From Devosia epidermidihirudinis (GTDB lineage: Bacteria; Pseudomonadota; Alphaproteobacteria; Rhizobiales; Devosiaceae), in NCBI RefSeq assembly GCF_000971295.1, contig NZ_LANJ01000011.1, positions 124,001 through 188,000 on the forward strand: 64,000 nucleotides of DNA, given 5' to 3'. The position numbers and the translations under genes are program-made. The notes beneath the pieces are model-generated. The model was not told the origin of the DNA and did not search any database. It worked only from the letters and a program-made list of their open reading frames with translations. Of the stretch, positions 57,182-64,000 are shown piece after piece (within the stretch, counting starts at the first letter, position 1; each line of letters starts with the position of its first letter).

Positions 57182-57211
57182 GAAGGGCGCCCTCTTGCCC
57201 GGGCGCCCTTC
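57182..57211. terminator. Strong hairpin terminator
   Basis: GAAGGGCGCCC-N8-GGGCGCCCTTC is an 11-bp perfect stem. On the minus strand it lies 31 bp after a 33-codon small ORF and just upstream of the GST gene. On the minus strand it is followed by TTTTTGG, so it most likely ends the small ORF transcript. Confidence 0.8.
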
Positions 57212-57241
57212 AAAATCTCGAAATGTGAAGAACTTCAGCGC

Positions 57242-57343
57242 CTAGACGCCAGCAATAATGGAGAAAACCAATCCCATCGAGAGCAGGCAAACCAAAGTCC
57301 AGGTCGCTGCTCGCCACATAGTGGCCTTCGGTTGACTACGCAT
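57242..57343 (-). CDS. Small membrane protein, 33 aa
   Basis: A short ORF with a basic start (MRSQPKATMWRAATW) and a hydrophobic end (TLVCLLSMGLVFSIIAGV) that would form a single membrane helix, N-terminus inside. AAGGAG lies seven bases before the ATG, and an intrinsic terminator follows the stop by about 30 bp, so it looks like a complete tiny transcription unit. I do not recognise a family. The region 57344-57521 upstream shows no other gene. Confidence 0.6.
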   Translation of the reverse strand: MRSQPKATMWRAATWTLVCLLSMGLVFSIIAGV

Positions 57344-57521
57344 CAATCGCTCCTTGTCAGCCGTTCACTCCGGGCTCCGGCATGACGCCAGTCCGCCCAG
57401 TAGGAAATCGTTAACTAGCTGGTAAATGGTTGGCAAGCGACCAAGTTGCAACACTCCACCGCCAACAATTCTGCTGACTTTCGCCCAAAAGGCAGGAAAG
57501 GCGGGCGTTTGAGTGTCATTT

Positions 57522-58085
57522 TCATGACGGGGCGCGATTGGCCTTTTCCGCAAAAATCGACGGCGTCTTGCGATTGCTCCAGCCGGTGATGATCTGCCCT
57601 ATCGCAAGATCGGCGTCTCCATCGGAGCGAACCTCGAGGTCGTAGACCACGCCCTTGTGGATGGTGTGAAAGTCCTGCGCGGCGCTGCCAATTGGACGAT
57701 CACCACGCGCCGCTTCGCGCTGCTCCAGCACTTCTAAGGAACAATGGACCCCGACGAAATAGACGTCAAAGGGGACAAAAAGGTCGGCCAGTTCCTGTAA
57801 CCAACTGTCCGCCTCCAGGATATGCTCAAGGATCAGGTTGTTGCCGGCCGCGGCGTAGGCGACCAGCGAATTATGAAAGCCGTCGAAGAACGCCTGCCGG
57901 TCCGCCTTCCAGTCAAAATCCCCACGCTTGTACCGTTCGCGAGGCAAGACGCCCGCGTCACGCAGATGGTCAATCGAGATGTGCCAGAATGGCTGGCCGA
58001 TCTCCGCCTGCACACCCCGCGCCAGAGTGGACTTGCCACTGCTGGAGGCCCCGTGCAGGAAGATGATGCAACCCGGCCGGGGCAT
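57522..58085 (-). CDS. Chloramphenicol phosphotransferase-like (CPT) family kinase
   Basis: A 187-aa P-loop kinase. Walker A is LHGASSSGKSTLAR, followed by the CPT-family ISIDHLRD region, the WKADRQAFFDGFHNSLVAYAAAGNNLILEHIL stretch and FVGVHCSLEVLEQREAARGDR, which is the LID-like arginine region. The Streptomyces founder phosphorylates chloramphenicol, but most distant members have unknown substrates, so resistance should not be assumed. Its ATG overlaps the mgtE stop? No: mgtE is upstream, and its TGA overlaps this ATG (TGATG), so the two genes are translationally coupled. Confidence 0.85.
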   Translation of the reverse strand: MPRPGCIIFLHGASSSGKSTLARGVQAEIGQPFWHISIDHLRDAGVLPRERYKRGDFDWKADRQAFFDGFHNSLVAYAAAGNNLILEHILEADSWLQELADLFVPFDVYFVGVHCSLEVLEQREAARGDRPIGSAAQDFHTIHKGVVYDLEVRSDGDADLAIGQIITGWSNRKTPSIFAEKANRAPS

Positions 58086-59500
58086 CAGAACAGTCCGAAC
58101 CAGAGCCCGGCAATGCCGAGGAAGGCGAAGAAGCCAACCACGTCGGTGATGGTCGTCACGAACACAGCTGAGGCAATGGCGGGGTCGGCCTTGGCCTTGT
58201 CGAGCCCCAGTGGGATCAGAATGCCAGCGGTGCCGGCCACGATCAGGTTGATGACCATGGCGAGGCCGATAACGACGCCGAGGCCGATATCACCAAAGCG
58301 CGCGGCAGTGACGAGGCCGATCAGGATGGCGAAGATAACGCCGTTGACCATGCCAACGACCATTTCGCGGGTGATGAGACGGCGCAGGCGACGACCATCC
58401 AGTTCGCGCATCGCCAAAGCGCGCACGGTGACCGTCATGGTCTGCGTACCGGCATTGCCCCCCATCGAGGCCACGATCGGCATCAGCACGGCCAGCGCCA
58501 CCATCTGCTCGATGGTCGCGTTGAAGAGACCGATGACGAGCGAGACCAGCACGGCGGTAATCAGGTTGACCACCAGCCACGGCACGCGACTACGGACGGT
58601 GCTGACGGTGGTGTCGGAAATGTCTTCGTCACCCACACCGGCGAGCAGCTTGATGTCCTCGTCCGCTTCCTCGTGAATAACGTCCACGATGTCGTCAATG
58701 GTCAGCACGCCGACGAGGCGGCGGCTTTCGTCGACAACACCGACTTCGACAAGGTCATAGCGTTCAAAGTCGCGCGCGGCCTCTTCCTGGTCTTCATTGG
58801 CGTCGACCAATACCAGATTGGTGTTCATCAGCGCTTCAATGGAAGTCTCGCGGCCAGAGCGCAGGAACTTGTCGAGCGGGATGGTGCCCAGCACCTGATA
58901 GGACGCGTCGACGACGTAGATCTGGTAGAATTCGTCCGGCAATTCCGGTTCGGTGCGCAGGTAGTCGATGGTCTGCCCGACCGTCCAGAAGGGCGGGATG
59001 GCAATGAAATCGGTCTGCATCCGCCGACCGGCGGATTCCTCGGGAAAGTCGAGGCTTCGCTTGAGGCTGAGGCGCTCGAATGTTGGAAGCTTGGAGAGAA
59101 CCTCATCGCGGTCCTCCTGCTCCAGATCTTCGAGCAGCGCCACGGCGTCGTCGTTGTCGAGGCCCGACACACCGCGCGCAATATCGGCATTGGACAGCGC
59201 GTCCAGGATGTCGACGCGAACGCTCTCGTCCACCTCGGTCAGCGCAGAATAGTCGAAATTGTCACCCAGCATCCGCACTAGGGCGGGTCGTTCGTCCGGA
59301 TCGAGCGACTCCAGCACGTCGCCGACGTCAGCCGCGTGCAGCGGCTCCATGACGGTGGTGACGTCTTCGCGGCGCCCAGCAGCCAGATAGGCGCGCAAGC
59401 GTTCGAGCCAGAGCGGACTTATGCGGTCTTCCGTATCGCGGAACGCATTGGGATCGATCCCGGTCTCTTCGCCGGGGGCAATTTCGGTGTCTGAACTCAA
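58085..59500 (-). CDS. mgtE: Magnesium transporter MgtE
   Basis: Dimeric Mg2+ channel gated by its own cytoplasmic domains; 471 aa. The superhelical N domain (about 25-150) has DVGDVLESLDPDERPALVRML. The CBS pair (about 155-280) has FIAIPPFWTVGQTIDYL and VGVLTIDDIVDVIHEEADEDI. Five membrane helices follow, with PIVASMGGNAGTQTMTVTVRA, the ion-pathway motif of the family, and IPLGLDKAKADPAIASAVFV. It is immediately followed, with one-base overlap, by a CPT-like kinase gene. No M-box type leader is obvious in the 131-bp upstream gap. Confidence 0.96.
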   Translation of the reverse strand: MSSDTEIAPGEETGIDPNAFRDTEDRISPLWLERLRAYLAAGRREDVTTVMEPLHAADVGDVLESLDPDERPALVRMLGDNFDYSALTEVDESVRVDILDALSNADIARGVSGLDNDDAVALLEDLEQEDRDEVLSKLPTFERLSLKRSLDFPEESAGRRMQTDFIAIPPFWTVGQTIDYLRTEPELPDEFYQIYVVDASYQVLGTIPLDKFLRSGRETSIEALMNTNLVLVDANEDQEEAARDFERYDLVEVGVVDESRRLVGVLTIDDIVDVIHEEADEDIKLLAGVGDEDISDTTVSTVRSRVPWLVVNLITAVLVSLVIGLFNATIEQMVALAVLMPIVASMGGNAGTQTMTVTVRALAMRELDGRRLRRLITREMVVGMVNGVIFAILIGLVTAARFGDIGLGVVIGLAMVINLIVAGTAGILIPLGLDKAKADPAIASAVFVTTITDVVGFFAFLGIAGLWFGLF

Positions 59501-59631
59501 TGGGGGCCCTTTGTGTCCGAGGTTTCGGGGCGGCTCAAGCTGTAGCCAATCGAGCGGCGATGCGCCAGACTGTGCGGAACCGATTTGACGCTAGAAACTT
59601 CAATCTTCAGTTCATTTCGTGGAGCACTGCC

Positions 59632-59979
59632 ATGAGCTCACAATCCGTTCTCGAAGTCGCTTTCGGCCGTATCGTGAAACTCGCGGAGGCCCGTGGCCTG
59701 CCGGAAGTGGTCGTCTCGACCAGCTATCGCACCCCATCGCTCAAGGTGCGCAGCAAACACTTTGTGCGCCTCAAGGATCCGGAGACGCTGGTCTTGCATT
59801 GCCCATCCGAGCAGAAGGCCCTGCTGATGGAAATTTCGCCCGAAATCTACTTCGAAACGCCGCACTATGTCGGTCAGCCCGCTGTGTTGATCCGGCTCGA
59901 TGCGATCGAGGACGAAGAATTGGCGCTGCGGCTTGAGGATGCCTGGCGATTCAAGGCACCGGGAACCTTGGCGCGCTAA
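59632..59979 (+). CDS. MmcQ/YjbR family DNA-binding protein
   Basis: A 115-aa YjbR-fold protein (CyaY-like alpha/beta topology). The family pattern is LPEVVVSTSYRTPSLKVRSK, FVRLKDPETLVLHCPSEQKALL and the ETPHYVGQPAVLIRLDAIEDEEL end with a C-terminal helix. Some relatives bind DNA and others are annotated only as hypothetical, so the role is unclear. GTGGAG lies upstream of the ATG at 59632. It diverges from mgtE with 131 bp between them. Confidence 0.88.
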   Translation: MSSQSVLEVAFGRIVKLAEARGLPEVVVSTSYRTPSLKVRSKHFVRLKDPETLVLHCPSEQKALLMEISPEIYFETPHYVGQPAVLIRLDAIEDEELALRLEDAWRFKAPGTLAR

Positions 59980-60100
59980 GGCTCGTTTAGGTGCCGTGTC
60001 CAAGAGCTGGCGCGGCAAGCCCAACCTTTGCCTGATTATGGCCGTTAGCTCACAATTGTTTGAAGACCAAGATCAACAGTCAACTCTGAACGGAGATCCC

Positions 60101-60376
60101 ATGTCACGCCTCCTCCTCGCGCCGTTTGCCCTTGTTGTCGGCCTGTCGCTTGCCGCTTGCGGCGGTGATACCCCCGCCCCAGCCGATAGTTCGACCACGA
60201 CGACAACGACGACACCTGCACCGGCCACCCCCGCCCCTGCAACGCCTGAGCCGTCCACACCAGCGCCCACGGTTACGCCTCCGGCAAGTGACACCATGGC
60301 ACCGGCTGCTCCAGCCGAAACGCCACCAGCAACTGACACGATGGCGCCAGCCGCTCCGGCAACACCATCGACCTAA
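60101..60376 (+). CDS. Small Pro/Ala/Thr-rich lipoprotein
   Basis: A 91-aa predicted lipoprotein with signal peptide SRLLLAPFALVVGLSLAAC and lipobox LAAC (lipidated Cys about residue 21). The mature region is low-complexity: a run of seven Thr after DSS, then PAPATPAPATPEPSTPAPT and two near-repeats of DTMAPAAPA. It is probably an extended, disordered chain tethered to a membrane. CGGAG precedes the ATG. No family can be assigned. A terminator hairpin follows at 60387. Confidence 0.75.
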   Translation: MSRLLLAPFALVVGLSLAACGGDTPAPADSSTTTTTTTPAPATPAPATPEPSTPAPTVTPPASDTMAPAAPAETPPATDTMAPAAPATPST

Positions 60377-60386
60377 GCCGATCGAA

Positions 60387-60411
60387 AGGGCCGCCCCAAT
60401 GGGACGGCCCT
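60387..60411 (+). terminator. Terminator after the lipoprotein gene
   Basis: AGGGCCGCCCC-AAT-GGGACGGCCCT pairs with one mismatch near the loop, ten bases after the lipoprotein stop. A TATTG follows, so the T-run is weak. It may also serve the convergent small ORF ending at 60431. Confidence 0.65.
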
Positions 60412-60430
60412 ATTGCCTTGTCTGGCATCG

Positions 60431-60586
60431 CTAACCGGCGGGCTGCATCCACGCGTATGCGCCGTAGAGAATGGCGAACAGCACAATGATGCCGACCATG
60501 GAGAAGATGAGCACCCGCAGATTCATCTTTCGGGGGCTGGCTTGTCGAACGTCGGTGGCGGTTTTGTGGGCGTCGTAGGTTTTCAC
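60431..60586 (-). CDS. Small membrane protein, 51 aa
   Basis: A short ORF starting with GTG at 60586 and preceded by GGGAG six to seven bases upstream. It has a charged N-terminal half (KTYDAHKTATDVRQASPRK) and one hydrophobic helix at about residues 24-43 (RVLIFSMVGIIVLFAILYGA), ending AWMQPAG. The topology is N-in by the positive-inside rule. The arrangement resembles many conserved small alphaproteobacterial membrane proteins of unknown role, but I cannot name a family. It converges on the lipoprotein gene, sharing its terminator. Confidence 0.65.
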   Translation of the reverse strand: MKTYDAHKTATDVRQASPRKMNLRVLIFSMVGIIVLFAILYGAYAWMQPAG

Positions 60587-60665
60587 AATCGTCTCCCGTT
60601 CTGAGCTTGTTGGTATGGACTATAGGTAACCAACGCCCCTTCCCGCTCATGGTTGCGGAAAACGA

Positions 60666-60839
60666 TCAGATGCCTCCGTTAGCAAAGGTGAGCACCAGCG
60701 CCGAATTGCCCGAGTCGGTGGCGTTACCGAGGACGGCACAGCCATTTTCGGCGCGGATCGGCGCGGCGCCCTAGGTCTCGCGAAAGGCACAGGCCATTCC
60801 GCTCGTGTGATTCCAGATTCGAGTGCTCCCCGACGCCAT
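60666..60839 (-). pseudogene. Possible decayed ORF with an internal TAG
   Basis: One minus-strand frame runs from an ATG at 60839 (MASGSTRIWNHTSG, then MACAFRET) into a TAG at 60771-60773. It then continues in the same frame with GAAPIRAENGCAVLGNATDS and a hydrophobic-polar end before a TGA at 60666-60668. The part after the TAG looks protein-like. It could be the remnant of a small secreted protein or chance. The wider gap 60587-60938 holds nothing else except the tRNA terminator. Confidence 0.25.
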
Positions 60840-60892
60840 CACCGCCGTCAGGTCATGGATGCTTAGGGAAGAGAGTCGAAAGCCCAAAAAGC

Positions 60893-60928
60893 AAAAAACC
60901 GCGCAATCATTGAGATTGCACGGTTTTT
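60893..60928 (-). terminator. Intrinsic terminator of tRNA-Leu
   Basis: On the minus strand AAAACCGTGCAATC-TCAAT-GATTGCGCGG is followed by TTTTTTG, a stem of about 10 bp with one G-T pair and a good T-run. It starts 11 bases after the CCA end of the tRNA. Confidence 0.88.
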
Positions 60929-60938
60929 GAGTAGTTTT

Positions 60939-61023
60939 TGGTGCGGTCGAGAAGACTCGAACTTCCACGTCTTGCGACACAGCGACCTCAACGCTGCGCG
61001 TCTACCAATTCCGCCACGACCGC
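60939..61023 (-). tRNA. tRNA-Leu (anticodon GAG)
   Basis: The 85-base minus-strand sequence folds as a class II tRNA. The acceptor stem GCGGTCG pairs with CGACCGC, and the encoded CCA is at 60939-60941. The D-arm contains GGAATTGGTAGAC, and the anticodon GAG is at 60987-60989. There is a long variable arm (CTGTGTCGCAAGACGTGG) and the T-loop GTTCGAGTC. It reads CUC/CUU leucine codons. A terminator follows directly. Confidence 0.97.
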
Positions 61024-61140
61024 ACGCTTGGTAGAGCTGAACTCTTGTCGAACTCAGCGAGTGGGGATGTAGCAAAGGTCTTGGCCAACCTCAAGCAGAT
61101 AAATCAAAATTTCCGCTAGCCTGTGGACAGAGCCTCGCGA

Positions 61141-61374
61141 TCAGCCTCGGCGCATGGCCTTATGGGAGATAACCACCCGCAAATGGCCATCTTCTACCGT
61201 CACTTCGCCATGCGCGATCAACGTGTTATTGGCGTAGATGTTGAGCGGGTCGTCTTCCAGCGCGTCCAGCTCGATCACTGCACCGCGGCCCATGCGCAGC
61301 AAATGGTGGATCGGCATGGTCGTCGCGCCGAGCTCGACGGTGATGTCCACTTCAATATTGTCTAATGTGCTCAT
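61141..61374 (-). CDS. Standalone SpoA-domain (FliN/FliM C-terminal-like) protein
   Basis: The 77-aa protein consists almost only of a SpoA domain: DITVELGATTMPIHHLLRMG, the GAVIELD strand, then NIYANNTLIAHGEVTVEDGHLRVVIS, the typical FliN pattern. FliN forms the C-ring of the flagellar motor, and related SpoA proteins form type III secretion sorting platforms. No other flagellar or secretion gene is in this window, and the usual FliN N-terminal extension is missing. It could be a second FliN-like copy, a short FliN, or a scaffold used elsewhere. It diverges from lipB with 72 bp between. Confidence 0.88.
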   Translation of the reverse strand: MSTLDNIEVDITVELGATTMPIHHLLRMGRGAVIELDALEDDPLNIYANNTLIAHGEVTVEDGHLRVVISHKAMRRG

Positions 61375-61446
61375 AGATAAGACTGGAACCCCGGCCGGCG
61401 CGCCAAGCGTGCGCGCGGAATCTCTGGGCTTAATCCTCTGGCAGGC

Positions 61447-62211
61447 ATGGTTATGGAAGCGTTAACGAACGACCTCGCAAGCTGCGAAACCAGTAACAAA
61501 TTGGCACGGATCGATGGGCGCCCGGTCGAGTGGATCATTTCCGCATCGCCTGTGCCCTACCCTGTGGCACTTGCCGCCATGCAGGCGCGGGCTGCCGCAA
61601 TCGCCGCCGGAGCAGCTGGTGAAGCCGTTTGGCTGCTCGAGCACCCCCCGCTTTATACAGCGGGCACCTCAGCGGTGCCGACCGATCTGCTGTCGGATCG
61701 ATTCCCGGTCTTCGATGCGGGACGCGGCGGGCAATATACCTATCACGGGCCTGGGCAGCGCGTGGCCTATGTGATGCTGGACCTGCGCGAGCGGGCACGG
61801 GACATCCGATGCCTGGTGCAGGGGCTCGAGGGCTGGGTGATCGATACGCTGGCGGCACACAATGTGACCGGTGAGCGGCGCGACGGGCGCATTGGTGTCT
61901 GGGTCAAGCGGCCAGACAAGGGCGTGCTGGCCGAGGACAAGATCGCGGCCATTGGCGTGCGGGTGTCCAAATGGGTCACCTTCCATGGCATTTCGCTGAA
62001 CGTTTCCCCCGATCTCAGCCACTATGATGGCATCGTGCCCTGCGGGATTACCGATCAGGGCGTCACGAGCTTTGAGGATTTGGGGCAAATAGTGTCGCTG
62101 CCTGAGGTCGATTCGGTGCTGCGGACGGCGTTTGAGCGCCGGTTCGGCCCCACAATTGCCGGCGATGAGGAAAGTCTTGTCAGCGTTGTTCAGCATGGCC
62201 AAGTTGCGTAA
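61447..62211 (+). CDS. lipB: Octanoyl-[acyl carrier protein]:protein octanoyltransferase LipB
   Basis: Moves octanoate from ACP to lipoyl domains, the step before LipA (6094-7047). The 254-aa protein has the conserved [20 protein letters not shown] stretch, the catalytic Lys in [12 protein letters not shown] and the catalytic Cys in [14 protein letters not shown]. The N-terminus is about 30 residues longer than the conserved core. Starts at 61447 or 61453 are both possible, with no clear ribosome site. It stands apart from the pdh/lipA genes but acts in the same pathway. Confidence 0.96.
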   Translation: MVMEALTNDLASCETSNKLARIDGRPVEWIISASPVPYPVALAAMQARAAAIAAGAAGEAVWLLEHPPLYTAGTSAVPTDLLSDRFPVFDAGRGGQYTYHGPGQRVAYVMLDLRERARDIRCLVQGLEGWVIDTLAAHNVTGERRDGRIGVWVKRPDKGVLAEDKIAAIGVRVSKWVTFHGISLNVSPDLSHYDGIVPCGITDQGVTSFEDLGQIVSLPEVDSVLRTAFERRFGPTIAGDEESLVSVVQHGQVA

Positions 62212-62244
62212 CAATCGAATCGAGCCTTATCCAAGGAGCCCGAG

Positions 62245-62766
62245 ATGACGCTGGACGATCTGAAACGCCTGTTTACCCGCCAGACGCTGTTCCGGCTCGA
62301 TGCAATCCTCTCGCCCAAGCTGGTTCCGATTCTCTATGCGCTCGGACTCGCAGGCATTTTGCTCTGGGCAGTCAGCCATCTGTTCTGGAGCTTCGGCTTT
62401 GGTTTTGGCAACGGTCTTTGGGGTCTGCTTGAAATCGCGGTGTTCGGCCTGTTGCTGCTGGTGGTGCTGCGCATCTCCTGCGAGGCGCTGCTGGTGTGGT
62501 TCAAAGCTCACGAATCGAGCGGCGAGACGGTGAACCGTTCGCGCTTTTCGGCCTCGCTGCTGGATGAAGTGCGCGACGCCATTCGCGATCTCGCCGAAGA
62601 AGGTGACGCCGTCGATTACGCGGAGGCTGACGAATATCTGACGCCGGGTACCGAGCCCGCTCCGTACGTGCCGCCGGAGACCACGACGCGCGCTCCGGCG
62701 ACGACATCGGGCGAAGTGTTCAAGCCACGCCGCACCGCCAAACGGACGCCGCCGCCGAAGGCTTGA
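62245..62766 (+). CDS. DUF4282 family membrane protein
   Basis: The 173-aa product begins with a short amphipathic start (TLDDLKRLFTRQTLFRLDAI). Two membrane helices follow, at about 30-55 (VPILYALGLAGILLWAVSHLF) and 60-85 (GLLEIAVFGLLLLVVLRISCEALLVWF), matching DUF4282, which ends in the RxxxE-type motif. The C-terminal 85 residues are hydrophilic and Pro/Thr-rich, probably disordered. AAGGAG precedes the ATG. It lies 33 bp after lipB and may be co-transcribed with it. Function unknown. Confidence 0.85.
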   Translation: MTLDDLKRLFTRQTLFRLDAILSPKLVPILYALGLAGILLWAVSHLFWSFGFGFGNGLWGLLEIAVFGLLLLVVLRISCEALLVWFKAHESSGETVNRSRFSASLLDEVRDAIRDLAEEGDAVDYAEADEYLTPGTEPAPYVPPETTTRAPATTSGEVFKPRRTAKRTPPPKA

Positions 62767-62818
62767 GGCCTGGCGCCCGCTCAGGGACTAGCGGGCACAG
62801 CTACCCCATCCACGACGT

Positions 62819-62896
62819 CATTGCCCGGCTTGTCCGGGCAATCCATTTTCTGGGGCTGTGACGGAAGGTGGATCACCCGGACGAGCCGGGTGATGA
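62819..62896. repeat. Palindromic intergenic repeat (two hairpins)
   Basis: There are two hairpins, TTGCCCGG-N5-CCGGGCAA (62821-62841) and ATCACCCGG-ACGAG-CCGGGTGAT (62872-62894), with about 30 bp between. The architecture matches the element at 8456-8540, including GTCATT just before the first arm and GTGATGACGATC-type bases after the second, though the stems differ. It is in the DUF4282-DoxX gap. Confidence 0.7.
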
Positions 62897-62934
62897 CGAT
62901 CGGGGAGAATGCTGGTCACTTCCGACCAAACAAA

Positions 62935-62966
62935 AAGGCCGCCGTGACATTAGTCTCGGCGGCCTT
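62935..62966 (-). terminator. Terminator of the DoxX gene
   Basis: On the minus strand AAGGCCGCCG-N12-CGGCGGCCTT is a 10-bp perfect stem followed by TTTTTGTTTGG, twenty bases after the DoxX stop. Confidence 0.9.
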
Positions 62967-62985
62967 AGTCATTTCAACAGAAGCG

Positions 62986-63363
62986 TTACTTCTTGTTGAT
63001 GCTCCAGGCGCCGGGGCCGGCGAATACCAGGTAGAGGAATACGAAGCAGAACAGCACTGCTGCGTCGCCGCCATTGCCCACTGGCCAGAAGCCGCCCATG
63101 CCGACATGGACCATCCAGAAAGCCACCGCCATCGTGCCAGAGGCGATGAATGCGGCGTAGCGGGTGAAGAACCCGATGGTGATCAGGATACCCGCGACGA
63201 TTTCGATGATGGCGGCCAGCAGCATCAGGCCTTCGGCGGGGCCCTGTGCGGGAACCGGGAAACCGAACAGTTTCTGCGTGCCGTGGGCAAGGAACAGGAG
63301 TGCAGCAACGATGCGCAGCACGGCGAGGGCCTGCGGCGCGTAAGCGGAGAGACGATCGAACAT
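62986..63363 (-). CDS. DoxX family membrane protein
   Basis: A 125-aa inner-membrane protein with four hydrophobic helices. DoxX features include LRIVAALLFLAHGTQKLFGFP near the N-terminus and AAIIEIVAGILITIGFFTRYAAFIASGTMAVAFW. The family ranges from quinone-linked subunits to stress proteins, and the specific role is unknown. The ATG at 63363 is supported by AAAGGA eight bases upstream; a longer frame to 63414 lacks similarity. It is monocistronic with its own terminator. Confidence 0.92.
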   Translation of the reverse strand: MFDRLSAYAPQALAVLRIVAALLFLAHGTQKLFGFPVPAQGPAEGLMLLAAIIEIVAGILITIGFFTRYAAFIASGTMAVAFWMVHVGMGGFWPVGNGGDAAVLFCFVFLYLVFAGPGAWSINKK

Positions 63364-63662
63364 ATTCAGTCCTTTTGGGCGTGTTGAGTGCTGCGCCACA
63401 GTCAATTGACGCAATCCAAGGGTGCCACTAGGCGAAATAGTTGCAAGCGAGAACTAGCGTATTGCCGGACGCACTGTTCACTTGACGGTGTCAAAGCCGC
63501 CGTAATTGTCCAGTAACTGCGTGCTTCGGGTGATTTTCAAGTCTCGGTGATCGCCACTGGCTGCAGGGCTGTCCGGCGCGGTACGGGAGACAGTCACATT
63601 GCGTAACCGTCCAATTTTCTATATGACGCGCCCAACAATCTCCCCATGGAACTCACGCCCCT
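63364..63662. other. Intergenic region between doxX and rimO
   Basis: This region is 299 bp without a gene. A possible rimO promoter is TTGCGT (63599-63604) with TATATG (63620-63625), but the 15-base spacing is short. I see no other signal. Confidence 0.35.
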
Positions 63663-64000
63663 ATGACCCAAGCGCCAAAAATTGGCCTGGTCAGCCTTGG
63701 CTGCCCCAAAGCCCTTGTTGATAGCGAACGCATTATGTCCACGCTGCGCTCGCAGGGCTACTCGTTCAGCCGCGACTATGCCGGCGCCGATATCGTGCTC
63801 GTCAACACCTGCGGCTTCCTCGACTCCGCCAAGCAGGAATCGCTCGAAGCCATCGGCGAGGCCCTTAACGAAAACGGTCGCGTTATCGTTACGGGTTGCC
63901 TCGGTGTCGAAGAAGAGCTGATCCGCGCAACGCATCCGTCGGTGCTCGCCATTTCCGGTCCGCACCAATACGAGAACGTCGTCAGCGCCGTGCACGAGCA
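63663..64000 (+). CDS. rimO: Ribosomal protein S12 methylthiotransferase RimO (partial, C-terminus off the window)
   Basis: Radical-SAM enzyme that methylthiolates Asp88 (E. coli numbering) of ribosomal protein S12. The first 112 residues are present and cover the UPF0004 domain: [34 protein letters not shown] and IVTGCLG supply the three cysteines of the auxiliary cluster. The radical-SAM CxxxCxxC and TRAM domain lie beyond the right edge. RimO is favoured over MiaB by the [12 protein letters not shown] signature. The ATG at 63663 fits the family start. Confidence 0.95.
   Translation, partial: MTQAPKIGLVSLGCPKALVDSERIMSTLRSQGYSFSRDYAGADIVLVNTCGFLDSAKQESLEAIGEALNENGRVIVTGCLGVEEELIRATHPSVLAISGPHQYENVVSAVHE

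Noticed and set aside
57522..58085. Chloramphenicol resistance gene
   Set aside because: Only the broad CPT kinase fold is supported. No mobile element or other resistance gene is nearby, and most distant family members have unknown substrates.

Overview
The window is a GC-rich (about 60% by eye) chromosomal segment of an alphaproteobacterium of the order Hyphomicrobiales. The best guess from overall protein similarity and gene order is a Devosia-like genus. Support comes from a MipZ division-plane ATPase, the dusB-ntrB-ntrC operon, a fused IspDF, LexA boxes of the GTTC-N7-GTTC type, an E1-beta subunit with its own lipoyl domain, and the run comEC/gltX/gltA/lpxB-lpxA-fabZ-lpxD-bamA-rseP-cdsA-uppS-frr-pyrH-tsf-rpsB that is widely kept in rhizobial relatives. 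I see no insertion sequence, prophage, CRISPR array or rRNA operon. The only tRNA I recognise is tRNA-Leu(GAG).

Region 1 (1-14.9 kb): nitrogen-control two-component genes (ntrC cut by the left edge, ntrB, dusB). Divergent from them are ispDF and a CinA C-terminal amidase. A long leftward module for pyruvate dehydrogenase follows: ftsB-like gene, pdhA, an unrecognised membrane protein, pdhB, pdhC, lpdA, then a Gfo/Idh/MocA oxidoreductase, a GlsB-type membrane protein, lipA (lipoyl synthase) and ratA. Lipoate supply and lipoate-using enzymes are together here, and lipB lies separately at 61.4 kb.

Region 2 (15-23.2 kb): lexA with a promoter carrying two LexA boxes, a Nudix gene whose C-terminal NTF2-like part is frameshifted, and a sugar-acid island. 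The island holds an IlvD/Edd dehydratase diverging from dgoK, dgoA, an SMP-30 lactonase and a GH42 beta-galactosidase. Together these fit De Ley-Doudoroff breakdown of galactosides to pyruvate and glyceraldehyde-3-phosphate. The island interrupts the usual lexA-comEC adjacency.

Region 3 (23-44 kb): housekeeping genes for envelope and translation (comEC, gltX, gltA, lipid A genes, bamA, rseP, cdsA, uppS, frr, pyrH, tsf, rpsB) and dnaE. Just upstream of dnaE lies a 32-codon hydrophobic ORF under a near-consensus promoter whose spacer contains a LexA box. I regard this as the most interesting item: a probable SOS-induced small membrane protein, reminiscent in size and control of Caulobacter SidA, that may also be co-transcribed with dnaE.

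Region 4 (44-64 kb): mixed single genes and short operons. These are a secreted alpha/beta hydrolase, DUF1275 protein, LysR regulator diverging from a methyltransferase/PNPOx pair, clpS-clpA, a D,D-carboxypeptidase with SPOR domain, mipZ, DUF1489/GST, a CPT-like kinase coupled to mgtE, a YjbR-like protein, a lipoprotein, tRNA-Leu, a standalone SpoA (FliN-like) protein, lipB, DUF4282, DoxX and the start of rimO. Several very small membrane ORFs (32, 33 and 51 codons) with good ribosome sites lie here. Palindromic intergenic repeats occur at about 8.5, 56.0 and 62.8 kb.
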